64,000 bases of DNA from JACMLD01 sp963705285. GTDB taxonomy: Bacteria > Bacteroidota > Bacteroidia > Chitinophagales > Chitinophagaceae. Below, piece by piece: positions 26,243 to 34,971 of this stretch. The stretch is taken from NCBI GenBank assembly GCA_963705285.1, contig OY970066.1, forward strand, positions 4,030,001 through 4,094,000, read 5' to 3'. A program made the position numbers and the translations under genes. The stretch's first letter is position 1. Each line of letters opens with the position of its first letter. The notes beneath the pieces were generated by a model. The model ran no database searches, was not told the DNA's origin, and saw only the letters and a list, made by a program, of their open reading frames with translations.

Positions 26243-26527
26243 AGTTTTCGGACTTATTATTTGACGTTTGCCGCACCGGATCCATTATTGTCTTTAAAGG
26301 TCTCGAATGATTGCTAAGGCACTCATATTGTGTACCTATAACTTATTACTTATAACCTACCACAGCTTACCACTTACAATCTCTCCACGCCTTTCTTCCC
26401 AAATAATGGGGCTGCTGTAACTCCCAGTAACACGATTGCGTCCAAAACAGCTAGAAAAGATAAATGCCGATCATACACAAAATCAACCACCTAACACAAA
26501 ACACTGTTCTTTGTATTGCATAGTACC

Positions 26528-26535
26528 TACTTTTG
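26528..26535 (+). promoter_or_regulatory. -7 box upstream of the first TonB-type receptor
   Basis: TACTTTTG matches TAnnTTTG exactly, with a TTTG at 26510-26513 upstream but closer than usual. It lies 50 bp before the ATG at 26585. Confidence 0.45.
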
Positions 26536-26584
26536 GAATGTAATAATAAAGACAAAGTACCAACCAATATAAACACCACTAATT

Positions 26585-29041
26585 ATGAGCAAAATGATGA
26601 GCCTGCTGTTTCTTCTGATAATGTCTGCCGGCAGCCAGGCGCAAACCGGCAAAGGAAAGATAGCAGGGCATGTGACAGACGCCAGCCAAAAAAACATCGC
26701 ATCTGCCACTATTACCCTGTTAAAAGCCAAAGACTCGACTGTCACCAAAATGGGTGCAGCGGGCAAAGACGGCAATTTTGCATTTGAAAACATTGACGCA
26801 GGCAACTATCTGGTGGCAGTATCTGCTATCGGATATAAAAAAGCTTTTTCAGAGAACATCGAAATAAATGAAGCAAATAACACAGTTACCGTAAAAACCA
26901 TTGCGCTGGTGCCGGTTTCAAAAGATCTAACCGGTGTTACCGTGGTGGCACGCAAACAACTGATTGAGCAACACATAGACAGAACCGTCGTAAATGTAGA
27001 TGCAGCGGTTTCTAACGTGGGTGCTACTGCGCTGGAAGTGCTAGAAAAATCGCCCGGTATTACAGTTGATAAAGATGGCAGCATCAGCCTTAAAGGCAAG
27101 CAGGGCGTACAGGTATATATCGATGGCAAGCCGTCTTATTTAAGCGGCGCCGACCTGGTAAACCTGTTAAAGAACATGAATGCGAACCAGCTGGAGCAGA
27201 TTGAAATTATGACCAATCCGCCTGCAAAATATGATGCCGCAGGCAATTCGGGTATCATCAACCTCCGCACCAAAAAAAATAAGATCAAAGGCTTTAACGG
27301 CAGCCTTACAGCGGGCTACTCACAAGGGGTATACTGGAGAACCAATGAAAGCCTCAACCTTAATTACCGCACTGCCAAATACAATGCATTTTTAAACTAC
27401 AGTTATAATAAAAACAACAGCTACCAACAGCTGGATATACACCGCACCTACCTGGAGAACGATGGTAAAACTGTGAAGGCGATGTTTGACCAGACTGCTT
27501 TTATGCCCCGCAGCAATACCAATAACAACCTCAAGTTTGGAATGGACTTTTTTGTAAGTAAAAAAACAACGCTCGGTTTTGTAGCCAGTGGTTTTATGAA
27601 CCCCGAGCAGGAGCGCAACTACAATACTTCTTACCTGAAAGATGCACACGGTGCTGTTGATTCTATTGTTAAAAGCACCAGCATGGGCGACAACAAATGG
27701 AAGAATGGTGCCATCAACCTTAACTTTCGCCGCCAGTTTGATTCTACCGGCCGCGAACTGACAGCAGATTTGGACTATTCTACCTATGCGTCAGCCAACA
27801 ACCAATATTTTATTAATGGATCGTACACACCCAACTGGCAGAAAAAAGGACAAACAGATTTGAAAAGCGTGCTGCCGGTAGACATTAATATTTACTCTGC
27901 CAAATTGGATTACACGCATCCGCTGAAAAAAGAAGCAAAAATTGAAGCCGGGGTAAAAAGCAGTTATGTAAATACAGACAATGCCGCCAACTATTTTAAT
28001 GTAATTGCAGGCAACGATGTAGTGGATTACGACAAAACCAACCGTTTTCAGTATAAAGAAAATATTAATGCCGCGTATATTAATTACAACCGCCAGTTTA
28101 AAAAGATAGGCGTACAGGCCGGGCTGCGTTTTGAAAATACCAATTACAAGGGCCACCAGTTTGGCAATGCACAAAAGCCTGGTACGGACTCAGCTTTCAG
28201 CAGAACCTACAACAATCTTTTTCCTACCGTATTTATTAGTTATACAGCCAATAAAAACAACCAGTTTGGTTTGTCTATTGGTAGAAGAATAGACCGCCCG
28301 GCTTACCAGGATCTGAACCCTTTCTTGTTCTTCCTTGATAATTATACTTACGGATCGGGCAACCCTTTTCTGAAACCGCAGTACACCAATAACATTGAAG
28401 TAAGCCATACCTTCAAAGGTTTTCTGAATACAACGGTGAACTATAGCCGCACAAAAAATTTCTTTACCGAAACATTTGAGCAGAAAGACTATGCCACTAT
28501 TGTACGCCAGGGCAATATAGGTGAGAGGCAAAATGCCGGCTTTAGTATGAGCGCACAGGTTAAAATAGCCAAATGGTGGAGCGCTAACCTGTATGGCAAT
28601 TACAATTACGTCTACTTTAACGGAGAGTTATATGGCGAACAGGTGAAAGTAAGTGGCTCCAATGTATTGTTCAATGTAAACAACCAATTTAGTTTTGGAA
28701 AAGGCTGGAGCGCAGAACTCAGCGGCTTTTACAGAACAAGAGGCATTGAAGGACAAATAGTGATCATGCCGCTTGGCCAGGCTTCTGCCGGCGTATCCAA
28801 ACAAGTGCTGAAAGGAAAAGGAAGCGTTCGTGTAAATATCAGGGACATATTCTATACCAATAAAGCAACAGGTGATATCAATTTTCAGAAAACGCTCGCC
28901 CATTTCGAAAACACACGCGATTCAAGAGTAGCTGGTATTTCATTCACCTACCGTTTTGGTAAACCCCTGAAAGGGCCGCAGAACAACCGCAAAAAGGGTG
29001 GGGCAGATGAGGAGCAAAACCGTGTGAAGACAGGAAATTAG
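26585..29041 (+). CDS. TonB-type outer-membrane receptor (OMP_b-brl_3), paralogue 1
   Basis: 818 residues. A signal peptide (LLFLLIMSAGSQAQ) is followed by a CarboxypepD_reg domain at about 25-105 (GKIAGHVTDASQKNIASATI, GNYLVAVSAIGYKKAF). The plug lies at about 115-225 (VLEKSPGITVDKDGSISLKG, VQVYIDGKPSYLSGADL, IEIMTNPPAKYDAAGNSGII). The rest is a large C-terminal barrel ending FTYRFGKPL. This is the subgroup without a SusD partner. These proteins take up or bind ligands at the outer membrane with TonB energy, but the ligand is unknown. A charged tail after the last strand ends GGADEEQNR. The next gene is a close paralogue in the same orientation. Confidence 0.9.
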   Translation: MSKMMSLLFLLIMSAGSQAQTGKGKIAGHVTDASQKNIASATITLLKAKDSTVTKMGAAGKDGNFAFENIDAGNYLVAVSAIGYKKAFSENIEINEANNTVTVKTIALVPVSKDLTGVTVVARKQLIEQHIDRTVVNVDAAVSNVGATALEVLEKSPGITVDKDGSISLKGKQGVQVYIDGKPSYLSGADLVNLLKNMNANQLEQIEIMTNPPAKYDAAGNSGIINLRTKKNKIKGFNGSLTAGYSQGVYWRTNESLNLNYRTAKYNAFLNYSYNKNNSYQQLDIHRTYLENDGKTVKAMFDQTAFMPRSNTNNNLKFGMDFFVSKKTTLGFVASGFMNPEQERNYNTSYLKDAHGAVDSIVKSTSMGDNKWKNGAINLNFRRQFDSTGRELTADLDYSTYASANNQYFINGSYTPNWQKKGQTDLKSVLPVDINIYSAKLDYTHPLKKEAKIEAGVKSSYVNTDNAANYFNVIAGNDVVDYDKTNRFQYKENINAAYINYNRQFKKIGVQAGLRFENTNYKGHQFGNAQKPGTDSAFSRTYNNLFPTVFISYTANKNNQFGLSIGRRIDRPAYQDLNPFLFFLDNYTYGSGNPFLKPQYTNNIEVSHTFKGFLNTTVNYSRTKNFFTETFEQKDYATIVRQGNIGERQNAGFSMSAQVKIAKWWSANLYGNYNYVYFNGELYGEQVKVSGSNVLFNVNNQFSFGKGWSAELSGFYRTRGIEGQIVIMPLGQASAGVSKQVLKGKGSVRVNIRDIFYTNKATGDINFQKTLAHFENTRDSRVAGISFTYRFGKPLKGPQNNRKKGGADEEQNRVKTGN

Positions 29042-29283
29042 TAGCTAGTATTTAGTATTTAGTATTTAGTATATAGACGACGCGTGAAGAGTATTTAGTA
29101 TACAGTATTTAGTACTTAGTATTTAGTATCTAGACGAGGCGGCGAGTAGATAGACAATAATATTTGGCATTTAGACATGCGGCAGGAAGGCAGTATTTAG
29201 ATAAAGTGAAAAATATAAACGCAGAAAAAAAGTTGACACAGTTTCCGCGAAGTCGAAATACTAGATACTAAATACTAAATACG
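29039..29283. repeat. foldback heptamer array (TAGTATT / AATACTA)
   Basis: Direct copies of TAGTATT begin with the stop codon of the receptor gene. They recur in three blocks to about 29204. The reverse-complement arm ACTAGATACTAAATACTAAA lies at 29256-29282. Together they could form a large stem. Bases 29284-29419 hold the upstream region of the second receptor. Confidence 0.85.
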
Positions 29284-29374
29284 CTTCTTTCGTACTGGAA
29301 ATTGACCGCTCGTGTATTGACACCGGTATTACTCCTTTCATCCTAATTATATTTTTTAACAGGCCTGTTGGGTT

Positions 29375-29382
29375 CACCTTTG
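29375..29382 (+). promoter_or_regulatory. -7-like box upstream of the second TonB-type receptor
   Basis: CACCTTTG differs from TAnnTTTG by one base, 37 bp before the ATG at 29420. Confidence 0.3.
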
Positions 29383-29419
29383 CACCTGAAAAAGCCGACC
29401 AGGCACAATAAAAACTGCA

Positions 29420-31900
29420 ATGAAAAAAATTACTACCATTATTACCTTATTCCTTCTTTCTTTTAGTTTGTTTGCACAGGAAAAAATTGGCAAGATCAGC
29501 GGTACAATTACTGATGCTGCCCATAAGCCGCTCGACGCAGCCACTGTTCAATTATTGAAAGCCGAAAATAAAACACTGGTAAAAGCGGCTGTTACCAATA
29601 AAATGGGTGTGTTTGAAATTGAAAAGCTGGCCGCGGGCAAATATATTCTTTCCGTATCGGCTGTAGCATTCACTCCCAAAACCACACCCATCGAACTTAC
29701 CGCAGACCAAATGACGGTAGCACTGCCCGCCATTGAACTGGCAGCCGGTTCAAAAGAATTGACCGGTGTAACCGTTACTGCGCGCAAGCCACTGATAGAG
29801 CAAAAAATAGACAGAACCGTTATCAACGTGGAAGCAGCGCCCACCAATGCCGGTTCCACTGCCATGGAAGTGCTCGAAAAATCGCCCGGCATTTCTGTAA
29901 ATAACGATGGCGTCATTAGCCTCAAAGGCAAGCAGGGCGTTATTGTTATGATGGATGGAAAGCCCACCTATCTTTCTGCAGCCGATTTGGCCAATGTGTT
30001 AAAGAATATGCCTGCTTCTGCGCTTGATCAGATTGAGATCATGACCAACCCACCCGCAAAATATGACGCGTCTGGTAATTCTGGTATCATCAATATAAAA
30101 ACAAAAAAAAGCAGAAACGAGGGTCTTAACGGAAGCATTACCGCAGGACTTACAGCAGGATTATACGAAAGAAAAGGCACGTACTATTCACCGCTTAAGC
30201 AATCAACCAGTCTTAACCTCAACTACAGAAAAGGTAAAGTAAATCTTTTTGGTAATTATAATTTCAATTACAGAGAAGGCAAGAATGATTTGGAGCTTGA
30301 CCGTAAATTTTTTAATAAAGATGGAAGTCTTAACTCATATTCTACTTCTACCAATGAAATGAACATGCGCAACAATAATCATACTTTAAAAGTGGGTATG
30401 GATTACTATGCCAACAAGAAGAATGTTTTTGGTGTGGTGTTAAACGGGTTTGGTTTTTTTGGAAGGCCCACGCCTTTCAGCAACCAGGTGATTTCATCGC
30501 CCGACGGTACAGTGCAGTCTGTACTGAAGTCATATACTACCAACGAACTTACTTTCTGGAATTATTCAGGCAACTTCAATTACAAGCATACATTTGATAC
30601 ACTCGGTACTGAATTAACAGCCGACTTTGACTACATCGGGTACAGCAACGGTTCAAAATCGCTGCTGGTAACAGATGTGTACGGCCCCGCAGGTAACAAA
30701 ACCGGTAACCTTACACTACAGGGCGATATACCCAGCGTCATCAATATCTATTCAACCAAAGCAGATTTTACCCATCCCATGAAAAAAGATATGCGGTTTG
30801 ATGCGGGATTTAAAATCAGTTACGTAAAAAGTGATAATGAAGTAAAGTATGAAAGGGATAACGGTAACGGATGGGTGCCGGATGATCGTTCCAACCACTT
30901 TATCTATGAAGAAAATATCAACGCGTTCTATGTAAGTATCAATAAAAAATGGAAAAAATGGAGTACCCAGGCGGGCTTGCGTTTAGAGAATACCACTTCC
31001 AAAGGTAACCAGGTGTTGAATGATTCATCTTTTACCCGTCATTATACCAGCCTGTTTCCTACGTTTTATGTTAATTATGAAGCCAATAAAAATAATACGC
31101 TTACACTTTCGTACGGCAGAAGAATTGAAAGGCCCAATTACCAGGATTTAAATCCCTTTCTGTGGTTTCTTGATTCACTCACATTCAGACAGGGTAACCC
31201 CTATCTGTTGCCACAGTACAGCAATAATATTGAGCTGAGGCATTCTTACAAAGGCGGCTTTACCACTACGGTTAGCTATTCTATTACAGACGATGTGATT
31301 TCGCAAATCCTAAAACAGAATACAGAGAAAAAAGTGACGTTCCTCACCACAGACAATGTGGCAAAGTTCAGGAACATTGGGCTGTCTTTTAATGCGCCCA
31401 TTAAACCGGCCAAATGGTGGAACATCAACGCATTTGCGAATGTGTTCAATAACAAATACACCGGTTTCTACTTTAATTCTTATACGCAGAAAAATGATCC
31501 CATTGACATCAGCTACACCTCATTTATGGTGAATATCTCCAACACGTTCACGTTTTCTAAAGGATGGTCGGCTGAGCTAAGTGGCTTCTACCGTGGTAAA
31601 GGCATCGACCAATTAAGCATCAGCGACCCTATGTATTTTATGGCCCTGGGCGGACAGAAAACTGTACTAAAAGGAAAAGGAACATTGCGCCTCAACATTC
31701 GCGACCCTTTTCACTGGCAGCGTTACAGGGGCAGAACCCAGTATAGTGATATTGATCTGCGGGTGCAAAATAAATGGGATAACCGCAGTGCTACCATCAC
31801 CTTCAGTTACCGTTTCGGAAAAACCGGTGTACCGCAGGCACGCAGAAGAAAAAGCGGAGCAGATGACGAACAAAACCGTGCAGGCGGTCAGCAGAATTAA
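29420..31900 (+). CDS. TonB-type outer-membrane receptor (OMP_b-brl_3), paralogue 2
   Basis: 826 residues, clearly paralogous to the preceding gene over its whole length. Shared blocks include GVTVTARKPLIEQKIDRTVI, VLEKSPGISVNNDGVISLKG, ALDQIEIMTNPPAKYDASGN, SYGRRIERPNYQDLNPFLWF and the tail KSGADDEQNR. Signal peptide LFLLSFSLFAQ, CarboxypepD_reg domain at about 25-105, plug at about 115-225, then the barrel. The loops differ more than the plug, as expected if the two recognise different ligands. Tandem duplication is the simplest origin. A terminator follows at 32014. Confidence 0.9.
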   Translation: MKKITTIITLFLLSFSLFAQEKIGKISGTITDAAHKPLDAATVQLLKAENKTLVKAAVTNKMGVFEIEKLAAGKYILSVSAVAFTPKTTPIELTADQMTVALPAIELAAGSKELTGVTVTARKPLIEQKIDRTVINVEAAPTNAGSTAMEVLEKSPGISVNNDGVISLKGKQGVIVMMDGKPTYLSAADLANVLKNMPASALDQIEIMTNPPAKYDASGNSGIINIKTKKSRNEGLNGSITAGLTAGLYERKGTYYSPLKQSTSLNLNYRKGKVNLFGNYNFNYREGKNDLELDRKFFNKDGSLNSYSTSTNEMNMRNNNHTLKVGMDYYANKKNVFGVVLNGFGFFGRPTPFSNQVISSPDGTVQSVLKSYTTNELTFWNYSGNFNYKHTFDTLGTELTADFDYIGYSNGSKSLLVTDVYGPAGNKTGNLTLQGDIPSVINIYSTKADFTHPMKKDMRFDAGFKISYVKSDNEVKYERDNGNGWVPDDRSNHFIYEENINAFYVSINKKWKKWSTQAGLRLENTTSKGNQVLNDSSFTRHYTSLFPTFYVNYEANKNNTLTLSYGRRIERPNYQDLNPFLWFLDSLTFRQGNPYLLPQYSNNIELRHSYKGGFTTTVSYSITDDVISQILKQNTEKKVTFLTTDNVAKFRNIGLSFNAPIKPAKWWNINAFANVFNNKYTGFYFNSYTQKNDPIDISYTSFMVNISNTFTFSKGWSAELSGFYRGKGIDQLSISDPMYFMALGGQKTVLKGKGTLRLNIRDPFHWQRYRGRTQYSDIDLRVQNKWDNRSATITFSYRFGKTGVPQARRRKSGADDEQNRAGGQQN

Positions 31901-31904
31901 ATCG

Positions 31905-31960
31905 ATGATGTCTGATTGCTGATTTCTGATGTCTGATGTCTGATTTCTGATTTCTGATTT
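31905..31960 (+). repeat. heptamer array (TGATTTC) after the second receptor
   Basis: About seven tandem copies of TGATTTC/TGATGTC start a few bases after the stop at 31900. A TGA recurs every 7 bp, so stops fall in all three frames. Confidence 0.85.
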
Positions 31961-32013
31961 GTGCGGTTTGAAACAGGCCTCGGCTATTGTATATTCTTAT
32001 TCTTTTAATAACA

Positions 32014-32041
32014 AAGCCCTGATTGATTTCGGGGCTTTTGC
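32014..32041 (+). terminator. rho-independent terminator of the receptor gene
   Basis: AAGCCCTGA pairs with TCGGGGCTT around a short loop, followed by TTGCTTTTG. It lies 114 bp past the stop, between the heptamer array and the composite array. Confidence 0.65.
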
Positions 32042-32044
32042 TTT

Positions 32045-32565
32045 TGAAAAACTTGGGCGCAGATTAGATGAATCAAAAGTCAAAATTAAAATACTCTGTG
32101 CCCGTTGCTCCGCCGCTGCCCGCCGCGAGAAATAGTGCCGCACATTTGATAAATTTAGAAATCAAAATAAATATTCTGTGCCCGTTGCTGCGCCGCTGCC
32201 CGCCGGGAGAAATGTCGCCGCAGATTGGATGAATTTAGAAGTCAAAATAAATAATCCGTGCCCGTTGCTCCTCCGCTGCCCGCCGCGAGAAATAGTGCCG
32301 CACATTTGATAAATTTAGAAATCAAAATAAATATTCTGTGCCCGTTGCTCCGCCGCTGCCCGCCGGGAGAAATGTCGCCGCAGATTGGATGAATTTAGAA
32401 GTCAAAATACATAATCCGTGCCCGTTGCTCCTCCGCTGCCCGCCGCGAGAAATGTCACCGCAGATTGGATAAATTCAAAAGTCAAAATTAAAATACTCTG
32501 TGCCCGTTGCTCCTCCGCCGTTCGCCGCGAGAAATGTCGCAGCAGATTCGCACACCAGCGAATCC
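32045..32565 (+). repeat. six-copy 80 bp composite repeat array
   Basis: The core GTGCCCGTTGCTCCGCCGCT, with variants, starts at 32098, 32178, 32258, 32338, 32418 and 32500, a spacing of exactly 80 bp four times and then 82. Copies 1 and 3 share GTGCCGCACATTTGAT, while copies 2 and 4 share GTCGCCGCAGATTGGAT, giving a 160 bp higher-order unit. AT-rich heptamers join the cores. No gene is present. Confidence 0.92.
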
Positions 32566-32660
32566 AACATTTAAAATATAAAATTCAAAATAAACTTTTA
32601 ACCACTTAGCCTTAATTTTGAACCCCAAACCCCAGTTTGTAAATTACCAGCCGCGGGTCT

Positions 32661-32703
32661 CTATACTAAATACTGTATACTAATTACTATATACTAAATA
32701 CTA
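32661..32703 (+). repeat. heptamer run (TACTAAA) just upstream of yajQ
   Basis: About six imperfect copies of TACTAAA/TACTATA end 5 bp before the ATG of the next gene, so they occupy its promoter or leader. Confidence 0.75.
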
Positions 32704-32707
32704 TCAT

Positions 32708-33199
32708 ATGCCTTCAGTAGATATCATGAGCAAAGTAGACGCCCAGGCGCTCGACAATGCCGTAAACGTTGTAAAAAAAGAGATCGTCAACAGATTTGAT
32801 TTTAAGGATGCGCACGTTGTGATTGATCTCAACAAAAAAGAATTCAAACTGAATATCGAAACCGACGATGATATGAAGATGCGGCAGTTGCTGGATGTGC
32901 TCATCAGTCGCGCGCACAAACAAAACATTTCGCCCGAAGCATTTGATATGACGAAAGACTCTTTCCCCAGCGGCAAAGTGGTAAAAAAGGAAGTATTGGT
33001 AAGAAATGGCCTCAAACAGGAAGATGCAAAAAAAATTGTAAAGCTGATCAAAGACAGCGGCCTGAAAGTACAGGCGCAAATTATGGATGATATGGTAAGG
33101 GTGACGGGTAAGAAAATTGATGATTTACAGGAGGTTATGCAACTTTGCCGTACTGCAGACCTGGGCATTCCGCTTCAGTTCGACAACATGAGAAGTTAA
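32708..33199 (+). CDS. yajQ: YajQ family nucleotide-binding protein
   Basis: 163 residues, the usual size for the family. It starts MPSVDIMSKVDAQALDNAVN, and has NRFDFKDAHVVIDLNKKEF, IQ-like KIVKLIKDSGLKVQAQIMDD and VRVTGKKIDDLQEVMQLCR, all matching YajQ/UPF0234. Members fold as two ferredoxin-like domains and bind cyclic di-GMP in some Proteobacteria, or nucleotides or tRNA in E. coli. The exact ligand here is unknown. It has no evident partner gene. The start is set by the family N-terminus MPS. Confidence 0.95.
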   Translation: MPSVDIMSKVDAQALDNAVNVVKKEIVNRFDFKDAHVVIDLNKKEFKLNIETDDDMKMRQLLDVLISRAHKQNISPEAFDMTKDSFPSGKVVKKEVLVRNGLKQEDAKKIVKLIKDSGLKVQAQIMDDMVRVTGKKIDDLQEVMQLCRTADLGIPLQFDNMRS

Positions 33200-33256
33200 T
33201 CAGTCATGCACTTATCTATCATTCTGCAAGCACGATGGGAGAATTTGCAAAAATGG

Positions 33257-33288
33257 TTTGGCAATTAGGCATTTACGGGCTATTTTTG
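33257..33288 (+). promoter_or_regulatory. strong Bacteroidota-type promoter of the L31 gene
   Basis: TTTG at 33257-33260 and TATTTTTG at 33281-33288 are separated by 20 bp, a full match to the -33/-7 consensus. It is the best promoter in the window. Predicted transcription start about 33295, giving a leader of about 49 nt. Confidence 0.7.
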
Positions 33289-33305
33289 CGGCCTTGTAAA
33301 CAAAA

Positions 33306-33325
33306 AATACGGCAAAATCCGTATT
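33306..33325 (+). promoter_or_regulatory. leader hairpin upstream of the L31 gene
   Basis: AATACGG and CCGTATT pair perfectly around CAAAAT, 18 bp before the ATG. It lies wholly inside the predicted mRNA leader and could be a ribosomal-protein autoregulatory site. Confidence 0.45.
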
Positions 33326-33343
33326 TCCTTAAAATAAAGAATT

Positions 33344-33595
33344 ATGAAAAAAGGTCTCCACCCGGAAAATTACCGGTTCGTTGTTTTCAAAGATATGAGT
33401 AATGGTCATTCCTTCCTTAGCCGTTCTACTGCTGCCACCAAGGAAACAGTAAAATGGGAAGATGGTAATGATTACCCACTTATTAAACTGGAAATTTCAA
33501 GTATGTCGCACCCGTTCTTTACCGGCCAGAAAATGCTGGTAGATACTGCAGGCCGTATCGACAAATTCAAGAAAAAATACGCTAAGAAAGCTTAA
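33344..33595 (+). CDS. rpmE2: 50S ribosomal protein L31, type B
   Basis: 83 residues beginning MKKGLHPENYRFVVFKDMSN, with DYPLIKLEISSMSHPFFTGQ and a basic C-terminus DKFKKKYAKKA. It lacks the CxxC zinc pair of type A L31, so it is the zinc-free type B form. It bridges the ribosomal subunits. It has its own promoter, leader hairpin and terminator, so it is a single-gene transcript. Confidence 0.97.
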   Translation: MKKGLHPENYRFVVFKDMSNGHSFLSRSTAATKETVKWEDGNDYPLIKLEISSMSHPFFTGQKMLVDTAGRIDKFKKKYAKKA

Positions 33596-33643
33596 TATAC
33601 CGGCTCCCGTTGCCCGGCAATGTTGTTTTTTAACGAGTATGCA

Positions 33644-33680
33644 AATCCCTTCGTAATCATTGCGAAGGGATTTTTTTTGC
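33644..33680 (+). terminator. rho-independent terminator of the L31 gene
   Basis: AATCCCTTCG and CGAAGGGATT form a ten-pair stem followed by a run of Ts. Confidence 0.92.
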
Positions 33681-33785
33681 GCATGTTATTCAGCATAGAG
33701 GTTTGAAAAACCGACATGTCCTTCCTATACCCAGATGAACACATTCACGCGCGTACACAAGTCTGTTTTATCGTATTTTTAAAGC

Positions 33786-34862
33786 ATGATTCAATTAGTG
33801 CTTGACGACACCCACATTGGGCAACACCTATTTCCTTTTACGCTAACGCGCTCAGCTGCAGATATCAGGATTGGAATTCTCACCATCCGCCAGAAATGGG
33901 AAAAGTTGCTGGGCATTAAAGTGACTGTTAATGGCGATGAATACCTGCAACCGCCTTCTTCTGAAAACCAGCCCGTAGTTTTTGCCGGAAACATTGTACC
34001 CAGCCGGGCTTTTGTAGACGATTTGTTAAGCGGCAACTATTCTCAGCAGGATTTTCTGCAACAATCTTCTGTTCGCATACTTGAACATCCGTGGCATATT
34101 TTTGAATACAACGACTGGGCTTTGCGCGAAGATTTTAAGCTGCTCACTACGGGGCGAGCGTCGCAACCCATTCCGCCCTCGGTCGTTTGCACTAACCCCG
34201 AAAATATTTTTATTGAAGAAGGTGCCAAACTGAATTATTGCATCCTCAATGCAGCTGCGGGGCCCATTTATATAGGCAAGAATGCTGAAATTATGGAAGG
34301 CGCTTCCATACGCGGGCCATTTGCGTTGTGCGAAGGTGCTGCGGTTAAAATGGGTGCACGCATTTATGGGGCTACCACCATTGGGCCGTATAGCCTGGTA
34401 GGAGGAGAAATCAAAAACTCGGTAGTATTTGGTTACAGCAACAAGGCGCACGATGGTTACCTGGGCGATGCCGTAATAGGTGAGTGGTGTAACCTGGGAG
34501 CAGGTACCACCAATTCAAATATAAAAAACACCGCCAGCAATGTAAAGATCTGGAATGAAAGCAGCAAGTCGTATGTAATGGCCGGTATAAAATGCGGCTT
34601 GCTCATGGGCGATTACTCTCGTTGTTCAATTAATACGTCATTCAACACCGGAACAGTGGTGGGTGCCTGTGCCAATATTTTTGGTGGCGGACTATTGCCT
34701 AAATACATTCCTAGTTTTAGCTGGGGCGCAAAAGATCCGGTTACCTATACATTTGAGAAGGCATTGCAGGATATCACGAATTGGAAAAAATTAAAAAATC
34801 AGTTGCTAACAGAAAAGGAAATTCAACAGCTAGCCCATATTTTTGAAGCTATTAATCAATAA
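33786..34862 (+). CDS. GlmU-like sugar nucleotidyltransferase/hexapeptide protein
   Basis: 358 residues. The N-terminal third begins IQLVLDDTHIGQHLFPFTLT and RSAADIRIGILTIRQKWEKL. This is the divergent nucleotidyltransferase domain NTP_transf_4, with the motif TRxxxxIRxGILTIRxKW. The C-terminal half is a left-handed beta-helix of hexapeptide repeats (IYIGKNAEIMEGASIRGPFA, IYGATTIGPYSLVGGEIKNS, GNLGAGTTNSNIKNT-like). The family is annotated as putative UDP-GlcNAc pyrophosphorylase/acetyltransferase and is common in Bacteroidota. Classical catalytic residues of GlmU uridylyltransferase are not obvious, so substrate and activity are uncertain. tpiA follows 109 bp downstream. Confidence 0.85.
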   Translation: MIQLVLDDTHIGQHLFPFTLTRSAADIRIGILTIRQKWEKLLGIKVTVNGDEYLQPPSSENQPVVFAGNIVPSRAFVDDLLSGNYSQQDFLQQSSVRILEHPWHIFEYNDWALREDFKLLTTGRASQPIPPSVVCTNPENIFIEEGAKLNYCILNAAAGPIYIGKNAEIMEGASIRGPFALCEGAAVKMGARIYGATTIGPYSLVGGEIKNSVVFGYSNKAHDGYLGDAVIGEWCNLGAGTTNSNIKNTASNVKIWNESSKSYVMAGIKCGLLMGDYSRCSINTSFNTGTVVGACANIFGGGLLPKYIPSFSWGAKDPVTYTFEKALQDITNWKKLKNQLLTEKEIQQLAHIFEAINQ

Positions 34863-34971
34863 GCCATCAATACATAGAAATACTTATTCTAATCAATGGT
34901 AGGATTTCTGTGGGCGTATACGCTGTAAGAACAACAACGCCGTGGCACCATAACCAATTAAATACTGACAA

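Noticed and set aside
26064..26285. 73-codon minus-strand frame with ELRNYELRSYELRNY-like repeats
   Set aside because: Translation of the 15 bp DNA repeat across the lgt end; it overlaps the lgt 3' end and has no support.
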